Source: Monocercomonoides exilis
Taxonomy: Eukaryota > Preaxostyla > Oxymonadida > Polymastigidae
Assembly (NCBI GenBank): GCA_001643675.2
Contig: LSRY02000005.1
Coordinates: 1,366,501 to 1,430,500, forward strand
Direction: 5' to 3'
Length of the DNA: 64,000 nucleotides
Part shown: positions 23,766-34,040 of the stretch, piece by piece
Layout: every line of letters begins with the position of its first letter
Position numbering within the stretch: position 1 is the stretch's first letter
The notes under the pieces: model-generated
The model's input: the letters and a program-made list of their open reading frames with translations, nothing else
Told to the model about the DNA's origin: nothing
The model's database searches: none
Translations under genes and position numbers: made by a program

Positions 23766-24909
23766 ATGAAATCTGTCGCTGTGATTGGACATGTGTGCAA
23801 AGACGTTGTGGGTGACGATTTCATGCCAGGGAGCGGAGTGTTCTATGGATGTTGTGCCTTTTTTTCTCTCGGGCAAACATACAACATCTTAACAAAGGTA
23901 ATTGGCACAAATATTTATTGTGTTTCTTCAATTTTGAACTATTTTACTTCACTTCATAGCACAACGAGCAGGACGCAAAGTATTTTCAAACATTGAAAGA
24001 TAATCCTCATTGCCAACAAATGATAGTGACGAACGAAAAATTTCCAACAACGACGTTTCAGGTTCAAAATATGAATAAAAATATTTTTCATATAATGAAA
24101 TGAATACATAAATTTAGAACAGTTATATTGAAGGAAAATCCGATCAGAGGGTTAGTATTGTTAAAGATCGTTCAGCTCTATTCATTGAAGATGATCTGAA
24201 ATTGTTACCAAAAAATGATGAAGGTGTAGCGATTGTAACACCTCTAATTGGAGAATTTCCACCGGAGCTATTTCAAAAACTTGTAGAATTGGGATATCAG
24301 ACAATTGTTACTGATGTGCAAGGATTCACAAGGAAACTCTCACCAGAGGGAACTGTGATGCAAGGCGATTGGGAAGAAAAAGAAAAGTTTTTGCCATTGA
24401 TAACTGTATTAAAGATCGATAATAAGGAATCAATGGTTTTATTTGGAACTCCTGATTTAAGAAAAGGAAGTGTTGAATTGCTGAAAAGAGGAGTGAAAGT
24501 ATGCTATTTGATTGTTTTAAATACAAAATAATTGCATTTTATCTATTTCTTCCAACAAGATTGTTGTAGCAACATCAGCAGAAGGGGTTTTGTTTTCTAG
24601 TTATCCAGAATCATCACAGCCATTTTCTGAAGAGAAGTGTGTGTTTGAATGGAGAGAATGGAAGCAGCCAAAAACGGCTGAATGCAGGACTGGAAGAGGT
24701 TTGCTTCTTTTTGAAAATGATTGTATTAATGCGCAAATCAAACAGGAGATACAACTTTGTTCTCCTTTGTTCATTTTTTCCTCTTGCGTAAGCTTCCTTT
24801 TGCGACTGCTTGCACACTCACTGCTTCTATCACTGAAGCGAAAATGCAAGTGATGGGGCCACTAACCCCATCTGTCGTTGAAGATGTGAAGAAAATAACA
24901 TCGTGGTGA
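23766..24909 (+). CDS. PfkB-family carbohydrate/nucleoside kinase
   Basis: Five exons: 23766-23897, 23960-24061, 24118-24498, 24560-24698, 24746-24909, giving 305 residues, a usual size for PfkB (ribokinase-like) kinases. The N-terminal strand is SVAVIGHVCKDVV, followed by PGSGVFYGC where the family has its substrate-binding Gly-rich loop. IVTDVQGFTR and LKIDNKE fit the middle of the fold. The second signature appears only after splicing exons 4 and 5: TGRGDTTLFSF, with the Asp of GRGD as the expected catalytic base. Overall layout resembles inositol/sugar kinases of the family, but the phosphorylated substrate cannot be told from sequence. Introns are 47-62 bp. It begins 80 bp after the phosphoesterase stop, on the same strand. 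No targeting signal is seen; probably cytosolic. Confidence 0.82.
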
Positions 24910-25417
24910 TAGATGCATCAAATGAGGCTTTATTTATGTAGAAAGTATCTATTTAATTTTTGTATTTTAAAATTTTTTGCACAAATAAATAGATTTTTTT
25001 TTTGTTGTATCATTAATTTTTTATTCACCAAAGTCAGAATCTAGTTTTCCCATGATGGATTCTGTTCAACTGCAAGATTAAACAGAGAAAATCAGTTTTT
25101 TATGTTAAAAAAAGTTAAAGGAAGTCACATAAATAAACTTTAAACATTATTTCTTCGTAATATATTTCGTTTCGAAACAAAGATGAAATTCAAATAAAAG
25201 TGCAAAAAGAAAAAATGCTCAAAGCCGATACAGGAAAATTTGCATGGCCGAGTTGAGCAGATCCAATTGTAAGCAAAATTAAAAACAATACATAAACTGT
25301 TACAATGTGGAGGAAGCAACGTTTTTTTTAATTTTTCTCCTAGTATCCTCTAATATCTTTGCATTTCGAAGTATATTAAACATCTGTCCATTTAACTGAA
25401 ATGAAATAGACTTTTGT
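24910..25417. other. Convergent intergenic region, no gene recognised
   Basis: About 500 bp between the ends of two convergent genes. AT-rich; no conserved frame, RNA gene or repeat is seen. Confidence 0.6.
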
Positions 25418-26338
25418 TCATTTTTCGAACTCTGACATCAAACCGGCAAAAGCTCCAGCGATGCAGCCTGGAACCATCATTCGAATGAGATGATGTTCAT
25501 ATAATGCCCTCCAAACAGCTTCAATCGCACCTTCGATAATTCCAAGCTGCAAAGAAAAATTAGCATAAATTTTAATTTAAAAAATGCATAATTAATCAGA
25601 AAGCATTTAAAATAAAAATCAAATAAAAAATTCACATGATATGGCAACAATTCTTTGGGAAAAAAAAAACCTGAGAATGACCAAATATTCCATCCATCGC
25701 CCCAACAACTGCATAAACAATTTGAATGAGTGTAAGCGAGAGTCCTCCTCCAAATGCAAATCCAAAGCAACTCAAAAAAAATTTTGCTGCAAGCGATCCC
25801 TCTCTGTTTGTATTGCAAACAAGAGGGCACAGAAATGGAAAATAAGTGTAAATGAATCGTGTGTTAAAGCTTCTAAGCCAATATTGCGTATCGTATAGCG
25901 CATCAACAGCACTTTGTGGTAAAGGATGACATAAGCTGAAAACCAAATGAAAACTAATTTTTAAAGTAGTTTTTTTGAAGAATGAGTTACACAAATTGAA
26001 TAGATTTGAAGCAAACATCTCTCCAAAAACAATTCCCACAAAAAATCCTATAATCATTCTTGCAATAACTAATTTACTTCGAGAAAGTAATCCGAAGTCT
26101 CCTGATAATTGAGCATTTAAATTTTTTTCTAAATAAACTTACAAACCAAGAACTGTCAAAAAAATGACTGTCAAGATAATTTTGAACATTTGAAGTTAAA
26201 AATTGATTTGAAAATAAAACCTGCCCCAATCAGTGGCGCTTCCCCATTGTACGAATACAAAAGTTTTGTGCAGAAAAACACAATAACAGAAAATACCAAA
26301 AACAAGACCCAAAAAAATAGATTGTCAGATGATGGCAT
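25418..26338 (-). CDS. Small multi-pass membrane protein, family not recognised
   Basis: Five exons in transcript order: 26338-26221, 26167-26147, 26101-25993, 25935-25671, 25546-25418, giving 213 residues with every phase matching. Exon 2 is only 21 nt (V-I-F-L-T-V-L plus a split Gly). The protein is dominated by hydrophobic segments: a first span around LFFWVLFLVFSVIVFFC, another at MIIGFFVGIVFG, a Gly-rich segment GFAFGGGLSLTLIQIVYAVVGA, and MMVPGCIAGAFAGLM near the end. The tail is acidic-basic (MSEFEK). The Gly-rich spans are loosely like Tim17-superfamily or other small-helix packers, but I cannot assign a family. The start is the ATG at 26338; an upstream in-frame ATG at 26392 would add 18 residues. 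Coding status rests on the clean splice solution. Confidence 0.7.
26147..26167 (-). other. 21-nt microexon of the membrane-protein gene
   Basis: Flanked by a CAG acceptor at 26168-26170 and a GTTTGT donor at 26146-26141. It enters in phase 1 and leaves in phase 1, and skipping it would keep the frame. The surrounding introns are 53 and 45 bp. Confidence 0.6.
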
Positions 26339-26559
26339 TAAAAACAAGTAAATATTTAAAATTACTCGATGACGATATTCGTCTCGGGCCAATTGAGCTT
26401 ATTTCCCAAAGTCAATTTTGGGAAAATATCCAAATGAGGGGCTTAAAAGATCATATTTAAATTGATTCTCAACTTTGCTTCAATCTTCCTTTAAAAAATG
26501 AATGTTATCAATTTTACAAAGTGTTTGATGAATGGCTTTAATAGAATAATCCAGGATGA

Positions 26560-27585
26560 TCATTCTCCTTCAGTTTGGCCATCATCATTTAATTGATCGT
26601 CTGTAAAAATCAACAATAAATTCAATATTAATAAAAATAAAAAGAAGAATCAAACCGTCTGAAGGAGAAGTCCAAAACACGAAATTATCTTGCATTAATT
26701 GCATTATAAAAATTGTTTCAGCTGATTCTTCTTCACTGAGATCATTTATTCCAAGAAGAGCATCGTCATAAGCTTCTTTAAGTATTCTGCACGCGCTCTC
26801 TGGGTGATTAAGTATATCCATACAAAATACAGAAAAATTCATTGCAAGTGATAGACGGACTGGATTTGTTGGTGGATAAATTGCAAATGCAAGTTTACAA
26901 CCATCTCTATAAGAAGAAAGCGCATTTTCCGCTGCTGTGAATCGTGAAACTCCACTTAGGTATTCGCATTGATATCGATGATAATCTCCTTTCCTTAAAT
27001 AAATTCAAATTTCCAATCAAAATCGAAATTTTATAAAGTTGTGAAATAAAATTTTAAAAAATTTACAATTAAAGAATTTTATTTATAATTAAAAAACTTA
27101 ATTAAATTTTAGGAGCAAACATTTTTAAATAAAAAACTCTTGCATCAAGGGAATCTGCATGAGGCAAAAGAACGGTATCAAGCAGTAATAAAATTTCAGC
27201 GCAACTATCTGATATTTCTTTCTCAAAGCGTTGTCTTTGTTCAGAAACAACTTCTGCAAGCTTAACATTTCCTTTAGCATCTTCTTGTTGTTCCACAGTG
27301 GAAAATAAGCGCCAAGTATCTCTTTTCGTAATAATATCATTTTTATATGCATAAGAAAAAAGTGCTCTTTCTTCTCCCGATAGAACTCCAAATTTATCTA
27401 CAAGAGATTTCATTAACACCTTCAATTCTTGCAAATGATGAACAAAATCGCAAAAAAAATGAAAAAATAAATCGATCAAAAATAAGCTTCCAAAAAAATC
27501 AATAAATCAATATACCCTTAAAATTTGAAGATTCTTTTAAAAGTTGTGCAGTAAATAATATTTCTTCTCTTTCTTTGTCTGACAT
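26560..27585 (-). CDS. 14-3-3 phosphoserine/threonine-binding adaptor
   Basis: Four exons in transcript order: 27585-27516, 27427-27121, 26993-26656, 26600-26560, giving 251 residues, the normal length for the family. Introns are 88, 127 and 55 bp. Family landmarks are clear: ERALFSYAYKN, TWRLFSTVEQQE, KMKGDYHRYQCEY (KM|KGDYHRY is restored across intron 2), NPVRLSLAMNFSVF and IMQLMQDNFVFWTS. The phosphopeptide-binding residues equivalent to human zeta Lys49 and Arg56 are Lys52 and Arg59, and the Arg-Tyr pair is kept in DYHRY. The C-terminal tail is short and acidic (DDDQLNDDGQTEGE). 14-3-3 dimers bind phosphorylated client proteins in the cytosol and modulate their activity or location. The gene is divergent from the cyclin-box gene over a 263-bp shared upstream region. 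Confidence 0.95.
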
Positions 27586-27848
27586 TTCGAAAATATTTCT
27601 ATTTCTGATCTTTTAACCTTTATGAAATAAAAAAACTTCATGAAAATTGAGTTATTTACGAAATATGAATTATATTTTCGTAAATTATGTCTTCATAAAT
27701 AAACAAGTTTGTCATAATAACAACTCATTCGATTTTTGTTATTTATGGGTCTATCCCATATGTGTTTCAAGGATCCATTTTGGGAGTTTATTGCTCTAAT
27801 AATCTTTCAAGAAGAGGAATTAGTTTTATTTAAATTCATAATTTATTC
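27586..27848. promoter_or_regulatory. Shared divergent upstream region (14-3-3 / cyclin)
   Basis: 263 bp between two start codons facing away from each other. Both promoters must lie here. It is AT-rich with no element I can name. Confidence 0.45.
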
Positions 27849-29525
27849 ATGCAATATGAAAAAGAGTTAGGCTTTGGATATTGTGATTTTGCAAAACGTG
27901 ATGATGGAGCGAAGCACCATACAGAAACAGGCATTTACAAGGATTGCGGAATTAGAAGGAATTTTTCATCCACCAAAGGAGGGATGGAAATAGAACACAA
28001 AAATGAATACGAAACGTTGGGGGCATTTCAACACAAATTTGGTATTGACTATTTTTATGAAAACATTTATCCAATGTTCCCAATGCCTCTTCTGAGTTCA
28101 TATATTACGTCTGAAATGCTGATACATAATACGGCAAAGATTGTTTCTCGTATTATTGCGGAATTGAGCATTCTCTGCACATTTAATTCAACAACTAATT
28201 CAAAGATTGAAAATTGTTGCAGTATGTGCCAAAAAGCGGGTCTTCATGAAGTTGCGCATCATTTTTGTCAGGAAGGGTATTTTAAAGAAGGAAATCATTC
28301 AATTGGAAATGATTCGCTTGAATTACAAAAAGAAATGGAAAATGCTGCTTGTGAAGCTTATGCTCAATTATTACGTGTAATAATAAAGCTGAAAGAAAAA
28401 TTTCGTCTAAGAGAAACTGAACTTATTCAAGGGGTAATAATGTTTAATAAGTTCTGCAGTAGGCATTGGCGTTGCAGTTGCTTCATTTTATTTGCTCGTC
28501 TCTTGAAGACAATGTTTCTTGTGTGTGTAATGGTTGCACATAAGACGAGCGCTGACGTGTGCATTAAAAACGGAGCATGGGCTTCTAACTTTGGAATTTC
28601 TATAAATGCACTTAACGAATATGAGCGTGATTTTTTAGTTATGATGGATTATGATATTATTTCCAGTGTCGAGGAGTATGAAGAATGCTGCAATGTGATT
28701 ATCAAAGGAGAAACTTCATCAAATTCAACTAGATGTGGCTTTGTGTCCCCAGAATTACAACATACTTGTACATTTACTGCTTCTGCATCGTCATCTTTGT
28801 CTTGTTCCACTAGGCCTTTCTGTGAAATTCCGCTTTTGCCGGTTCCATTGTCCCATCCACAGATGGACGAACAAGCTGTATCTTCTGAATCATTGCATTC
28901 TTCTGAGTCAAGATTTTCTTCAAGCAATACATCAGGCATGATTAAAGCATCAATGTCATATGACATTTCCTCATCATCTGCACCAACTCTAAAGTCGTCA
29001 CCTTCCACGCAAACAGCCCCTTCAACAGAAAGAATGAGTCTCTCTTCTCCAGATGCCTGTTCATCTGTTGCTTCTTCATTTTCATCAGGCAGTCTTACGC
29101 AATCGAGAAGTTCTTCAATTGACTCTGATATTGTTTCCACGAGTGAGAATTCATCAGTGATGGTGGTGGACTCAGCAGCATCATCAGCCCCTGCAACTTA
29201 TTTGAGAGATTCGTCTTCACTTTCGCCTTCTTTTAACGAAACGCATTCTTCCTCGGATATGTTCTCAAGTGCATCACAAACGAAAGTTTCTGAACAATGT
29301 GACAAAATGCTAACAACTTGTTCTTCGTGTGTGAATGATACACAGACATTTTCGAAAATTCAGGATCTGAATAGCTCTTCACACAGGCAAATTGCTTGCT
29401 CAGCAATCGGTGGATTCAATTCAGCTTTTATCAACCCGACTTTAATATCGTTGATGCAATGCGAGTCAAGCAAGTGCTATTTATCTAAATGCAACAATAA
29501 GCTTATAAGAGTGAAAGGGAAATAA
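27849..29525 (+). CDS. Cyclin-box protein (Pho80/U-type-like) with Ser-rich tail
   Basis: Single-exon, 558 residues. Residues about 165-275 form a cyclin-box-like fold: REtELIQGVIMFNKFC, then FARLLKTMFLVCVMVAHKTS, then NGAWASNFGISINALNEYER and DFLVMMDYDI. The pattern A-W-x-x-x-G-I-S-x-x-x-L-N-x-x-E-x-x-F-L-x-x-x-D-Y is that of Pho80/PCL and plant U-type cyclins, which activate Pho85/Cdk5-like kinases. Residues 1-160 precede the box and carry a helix at about 83-108 (SSYITSEMLIHNTAKIVSRI) and a Cys/His-containing insert (CCSMCQK, HHFC). Residues after 290 are a Ser/Thr-rich low-complexity tail that probably is disordered. No intron is evident. Which kinase it partners is not inferable. Confidence 0.75.
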   Translation: MQYEKELGFGYCDFAKRDDGAKHHTETGIYKDCGIRRNFSSTKGGMEIEHKNEYETLGAFQHKFGIDYFYENIYPMFPMPLLSSYITSEMLIHNTAKIVSRIIAELSILCTFNSTTNSKIENCCSMCQKAGLHEVAHHFCQEGYFKEGNHSIGNDSLELQKEMENAACEAYAQLLRVIIKLKEKFRLRETELIQGVIMFNKFCSRHWRCSCFILFARLLKTMFLVCVMVAHKTSADVCIKNGAWASNFGISINALNEYERDFLVMMDYDIISSVEEYEECCNVIIKGETSSNSTRCGFVSPELQHTCTFTASASSSLSCSTRPFCEIPLLPVPLSHPQMDEQAVSSESLHSSESRFSSSNTSGMIKASMSYDISSSSAPTLKSSPSTQTAPSTERMSLSSPDACSSVASSFSSGSLTQSRSSSIDSDIVSTSENSSVMVVDSAASSAPATYLRDSSSLSPSFNETHSSSDMFSSASQTKVSEQCDKMLTTCSSCVNDTQTFSKIQDLNSSSHRQIACSAIGGFNSAFINPTLISLMQCESSKCYLSKCNNKLIRVKGK

Positions 29526-31923
29526 AGATTGAATGGAAGGAGTTGAGGAGGGAGTAAGTTAAAAATAATAGTGTTCCAAGGAAGAATGAAAGGATCCAAA
29601 CGCAAAAGAAATTAAGTGTTTTGTTCATAGAACTAATTGATCACTGACGGATGTTAAATTTATATCTGCTCATATTTAATTTTTACTTGCGATGAAGCTA
29701 ATCAAAAGCTGAGAGTCATAATTTATACTTGCTTCAATTGAGAAGAAAGCGAAAATACACTTTTGTGGATGATGATTCGACTTAAGCGGAAATGAATTGT
29801 TTTCTAAAGGATCGAAAAGATTCTGAATTTAATTTTTGTATATTAATTGGATTAGAGAAAAGTATATGTTTTTAATTTAAATTGAAAGAGAGAGAAGGGG
29901 GAAGGAGATAAAGAGTTTTCTTCAAAACATATTTGCACGAATAATTGGAGAGTTTGGAAAGGAGCAAACTCTGAGATGGGATGATTGATATTCCATGCTA
30001 TTCGGATATTGTTTTATGAAGATTTTGTTTTGAGAGGAGGAAATTAGTGGGTGGGGAAAATATTTTTAATTTTTTAATTACTATTATTAAAATAACTGTT
30101 GTATACTTCAATTGCCTTCTTCTTTAACTTCTTCAATTTGTTTGTTTAAATATATTTTTTTTTAAAGAAAGTTCATTGTTATCTTTTTGTGAGTCATTGG
30201 AGACTTTTGAATGAATCAAGCGTTCATCAGTTCCATATTATTAAATTGGAAGCAAAAAGAAGAGTGAAGATTGGTTATCGTTTTTGGTTCTGTTATATAT
30301 CATTGCATTAGTTGAGACGTTGTCTATATCTATAATTTGAATAACTCACAAAATGCAAATATTCATTCTGTGATTTAGCTTTATTGTTATTTTTAATTTT
30401 GAAGGAATTATAAATATGCTTTTTGGTTTATATTTTTTTTTTCTTAAGTTCTTAATAATATTTTTTTTTTCAGTTTTCAATAATTGTGGGTGAATAAATA
30501 TTGTTTTATTATGATTTATATTCTATCACATAGTTGTTTTATTAAGCTCACTAAACATTGGAACGGTTTTTTGTTTATTTTATTTTTGGAAGAAGGCAAT
30601 AATTAATTATAATTATTCTTTTTGTTTTGAACATTTTTGAATGCACTTTTTCAATGTTGTTTACACTTTAACTTTGAAGAAGAGGTGATTCATTCTGTGA
30701 TGTATCACAAGTTATAATTCTGTTGAGTAATGGACGGTGAGAACCATTCATTGTATTTTTATTGATTGACTTTCAGGTTTGTGTATGAGCTAAAGTCATT
30801 TTATGATGACTTGCACTCGATTTTTATCAAAAATCATTTATGATGCTGCTTTAATTTTTTGCATTATTTATGCTGGAGTTCGGTAACACGCGTTATATTA
30901 TCTGAACATTCTTTTTTCTGGTTGAATTGTGCGATTAGAAGATTGAACTTACCGAGTTAACGAAATTTAAATAATTACTAAAAATGAATGAAAATGATAA
31001 AAATAAGATTTCAATTGCAAAGTTCCACGAGAAAAAAAATCGTCGTTCTCATCATTTTCCAAGGTGTGTTTTAACCAACTTTCAAATAAAAATGTTGTTG
31101 ATTCGTGTTTTCCTGATGATTTATCCATTTGGGTGATAATTATTGAATTCATAGCTTTTTTCAGTGTGTTTATTTTAATGAAATTTCTTTTCATTCAACA
31201 AAATAATATTCATTCAAATATGAAGTGTTTATCAAACGTTTCAAAAGTCAAATAGAGAAATGAAAAAACAGGAGAGGCATCACTAAATAATTTATCACTT
31301 TTCAGGTTCAAATGAAAAATATTCATAACAAATCATTATACGAAATTTTTTTAACTGAAAAAATATGATTTCAAAAATTATCACCAGCAAATAAGCATTT
31401 TTTCAGTTTCGGATTAATTTTTCTTTCTTTCATAAAGATATCAGAATCACAGATTATATCAACTCCATCGAATACATGCGGGAAAGGATTAAAAAAGTTG
31501 TTCACGTTCTTTTACAAAAAAAAGGAAAGAATAAAAAGAAGGAAGATCACAGTTCGATTTTCAACATTCAGGGCAAATTGTTTATGTGAAACTATTGTGG
31601 AATCTCGATTTGTGAACTGTTTGCAAATATGGAAAGTGCGCGAACAAGTTTATTCCACTTTCATAATAAATAAATTATAATAAAAATGTTTTGATGGAAT
31701 AAGTTAAAAATTACAAAAGTCACTTTGGTTTAATTTATGAGAACGTTTCAATGGTTTCTGCCTATTAATTTGTGAAATGAAATCCAGAGCTTGAAAGAAA
31801 TTATCCAAAAAATGCGAATATTAAGTACCTTGCTGTGTCATGTCAAAGTATTCTTCAGCCTTGGTATACATTTTTTCGTAATTAAACTGGAAAAAATGAC
31901 TATTGTGAAGAATTAACATTCAA

Positions 31924-32169
31924 TATGGGTAATTCTTTTTCGAAAATCGCAAATGGTTTATTAACAAATAAATAAAAAAAATCATATTTTCTCCATATTT
32001 TTGTTTCCACTCGCGAATCTTCTTAAGAATGTTTGAAATAGCATTATCCAAAAATAGATTCCATTTTCGTGAGGTTTGGAGTATGTCAACAAAAAATTGA
32101 GCAAAATATGAAATTTTTGATTTATTTGAAATTACAACATTAGCAACTTTTCAAAAAGAATAACCCATA
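31924..32169. mobile_element. MITE-like element, family 1, full copy (inverted orientation)
   Basis: Left terminus TATGGGTAATTCTTTTT and right terminus AAAAAGAATAACCCATA are inverted repeats. They continue inward with TCGCAAATGG against CATTAGCAACTTTT. The terminus is flanked by TA on both sides, as expected for a TA target-site duplication. The interior (CACTCGCGAATCTTCTTAAG...) is the reverse complement of the copy at 38373-38618, so the two copies inserted in opposite orientation. About 246 bp, no coding capacity. Confidence 0.85.
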
Positions 32170-32850
32170 TGGATGAATAATGACTTAGGATTCCTTCAAA
32201 CTCGAAACAAAGCGTGGAACATTCGAAAAATAAAAAACCTATGTGCTGCTAAGAACACCCAAAAACAGAAAATTTTCACAACAGTTGCTTCTGTTGCTAT
32301 ATATGGACCAGCATTTCCTTCTCCACTTCTGTAGCCTTGTTTGAGACTTAAGATAAAATGAAGCCGCTGCTGTCACAAGGGACAGATATCAAGCCAAATG
32401 GAAGTGATTGGATAAGAAACATGTCCAAAACACACTCATTTACAATTCTCCTTCATTCAATCATCGATTGAAGAAAGCACATTTCACTGTTAAAATCTCG
32501 CTGCTTGCATCTTATAAAAACCCTCGTTTTTTACGCAAATTCAGCAATCTCGCGAGAATAAAAAAAAAAATAAAGTAATTGATGAAACATTCATTTCTCA
32601 CAGTGAGCACATCGTCCAACTACTCTTAAAAAGAGTTTTCACAATTTTCGAAATTGAACTGAAAACAAAAGACGAACCTCCATCTTCATCGAAGAAATAA
32701 TTAAAAACTGCTTTTGTTGAAGTTCTTCCGCAAGCAATTCACTCTTCCGTCTCGCATGCAATAATCAAAAAGGTCTTCTTTTTCAGAAGTGTCTTTTGGT
32801 ATCTGACAGTCATCATATAATTTTTTTGAAATCAAAAAATCGCATTTATT

Positions 32851-32858
32851 CACACACA

Positions 32859-32890
<32 letters not shown>
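32851..32890. repeat. CA dinucleotide microsatellite
   Basis: Nearly pure CA repeat of about 40 bp, interrupted once by TT, in intergenic DNA just left of the large TIR element A. Confidence 0.9.
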
Positions 32891-33865
32891 TTCAGGTTCA
32901 ACTTGTTAGAAAAGTTTATTTTTCATAAAAAGCTTTTGAGGTGTTGTGAAAAAAATAAATAATCAATTTCTGAAGAAACAATCAAAGAAAAAGACTGAAG
33001 ACAATTTGTATTTTCAGTGGAATGGATATATACTGAAAAAAATTTTTTTAATTGAAAATTGATGATTGGTTATTCAAGATACTTCCCGAAAATATGGGTG
33101 ATTATTTTTGACTTCATAAAAAAGATCAAAAATCGAAAAAATAAAATCTCTTGTGGTATTTATTGATCAAAGAGTTTAATGGAATTTTTGTAAGTTTTTA
33201 GCTTTTTAAACTGTAATATATATTTGTTTTATTGTTTTATTTTAGAAAAAAACATACCTTTGTGTTTTGAAAGAAAAAGAATTTTTGATCAAGTTTAAAA
33301 AAATATTTTGCAAAAGAAAGAATAATCAAACTTTTAAAGGAAAATAATTATTTCCAAACAAGTTAAACATAATTTTATAAAGTAAAAATTTGAAAAAGAA
33401 CATTCATAATCGCACGAATACATTAAATTTGATTATTTCAAAGAAAATCCAATGAGTTTTTTGTTTATCCAGCTAAAAATTCATCACCAAGTTTCTGTTC
33501 CAGCCGTGCAGTTCAACGGACTTATCAAATGGAAATTGTGTTTAAAAGGAACCAACAATCAATCAGAACAACTGATTCAATCTTGTCATTTCTTTTTTAT
33601 TTCTTCGAATAAAATGCTCTTCCCACTTCATTTTCAATTTACAGCTCCTCTTCCTTCTGTTTCGAATCAATTTATCCAAATATTCCTTTTGAAAATACCG
33701 CTGATATTATTCACTTTCATTTTCAGTACTTTCTGCTCCATTCTTCTCGTTATGTTCATCAATTACTCTGACAACACTTGCATATCTCCGAAGAAACACG
33801 TGTTTTTTATCACCAAGTTCATCTGCTTCTTTGTTATCCAATATGTGTGTGAATGAGCATGAAGA

Positions 33866-34040
33866 ATGGATGTGCATTTTGTGTGTGAATCCCTTGTCAC
33901 TTCTGTGAAAGAGACATTGTTCGCCTTCATGGGAAACATCACTCAGAAAGAAAACTCAGCTGTTGGACATGTCAGAAGCAATTGGAATTTCGATTAATAA
34001 ATCTTTATCAACGGGCATACAGCTAACAATGAATATGTAG
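33866..34040 (+). pseudogene. Beta-helix surface-protein fragment inside element A
   Basis: The frame from 33866 reads DVHFVCESLVTSVKETLFAF and continues MGNITQKENSAVGH. The intact gene at 44417-52561 has DVYFVCESLVASVREPLFAF followed by MRSITEKDNSVIGH at the same place. Two adjacent TAA codons follow shortly after, and the downstream frame keeps faint similarity (NGHTANNEYVD). No start, signal peptide or continuing frame exists, so it is a fragment. Confidence 0.75.

Larger units (their letters stand above)
29526..33092. other. Gene-poor AT-rich region
   Basis: About 3.6 kb without an intact gene. It contains a MITE-like copy (31924-32169), a CA microsatellite, and around 32280-32400 (minus) a short stretch with a Gly-Asn-rich reading (GYRSGEGNAGPYIATEAT) faintly like the beta-helix family. 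A 66-codon minus-strand frame at 32701-32901 spans the CA repeat and has no assignable domain. Confidence 0.5.

Noticed and set aside
32851-32890. CA repeat considered as part of a CRISPR-like or array structure
   Set aside because: Simple dinucleotide repeat without spacers; no arrays of that kind are expected or seen.
33452-33856. 134-codon plus-strand frame with hydrophobic stretches in the left arm of element A
   Set aside because: The homologous arm of element B has stops and shifts in this frame, so it is not conserved as protein.
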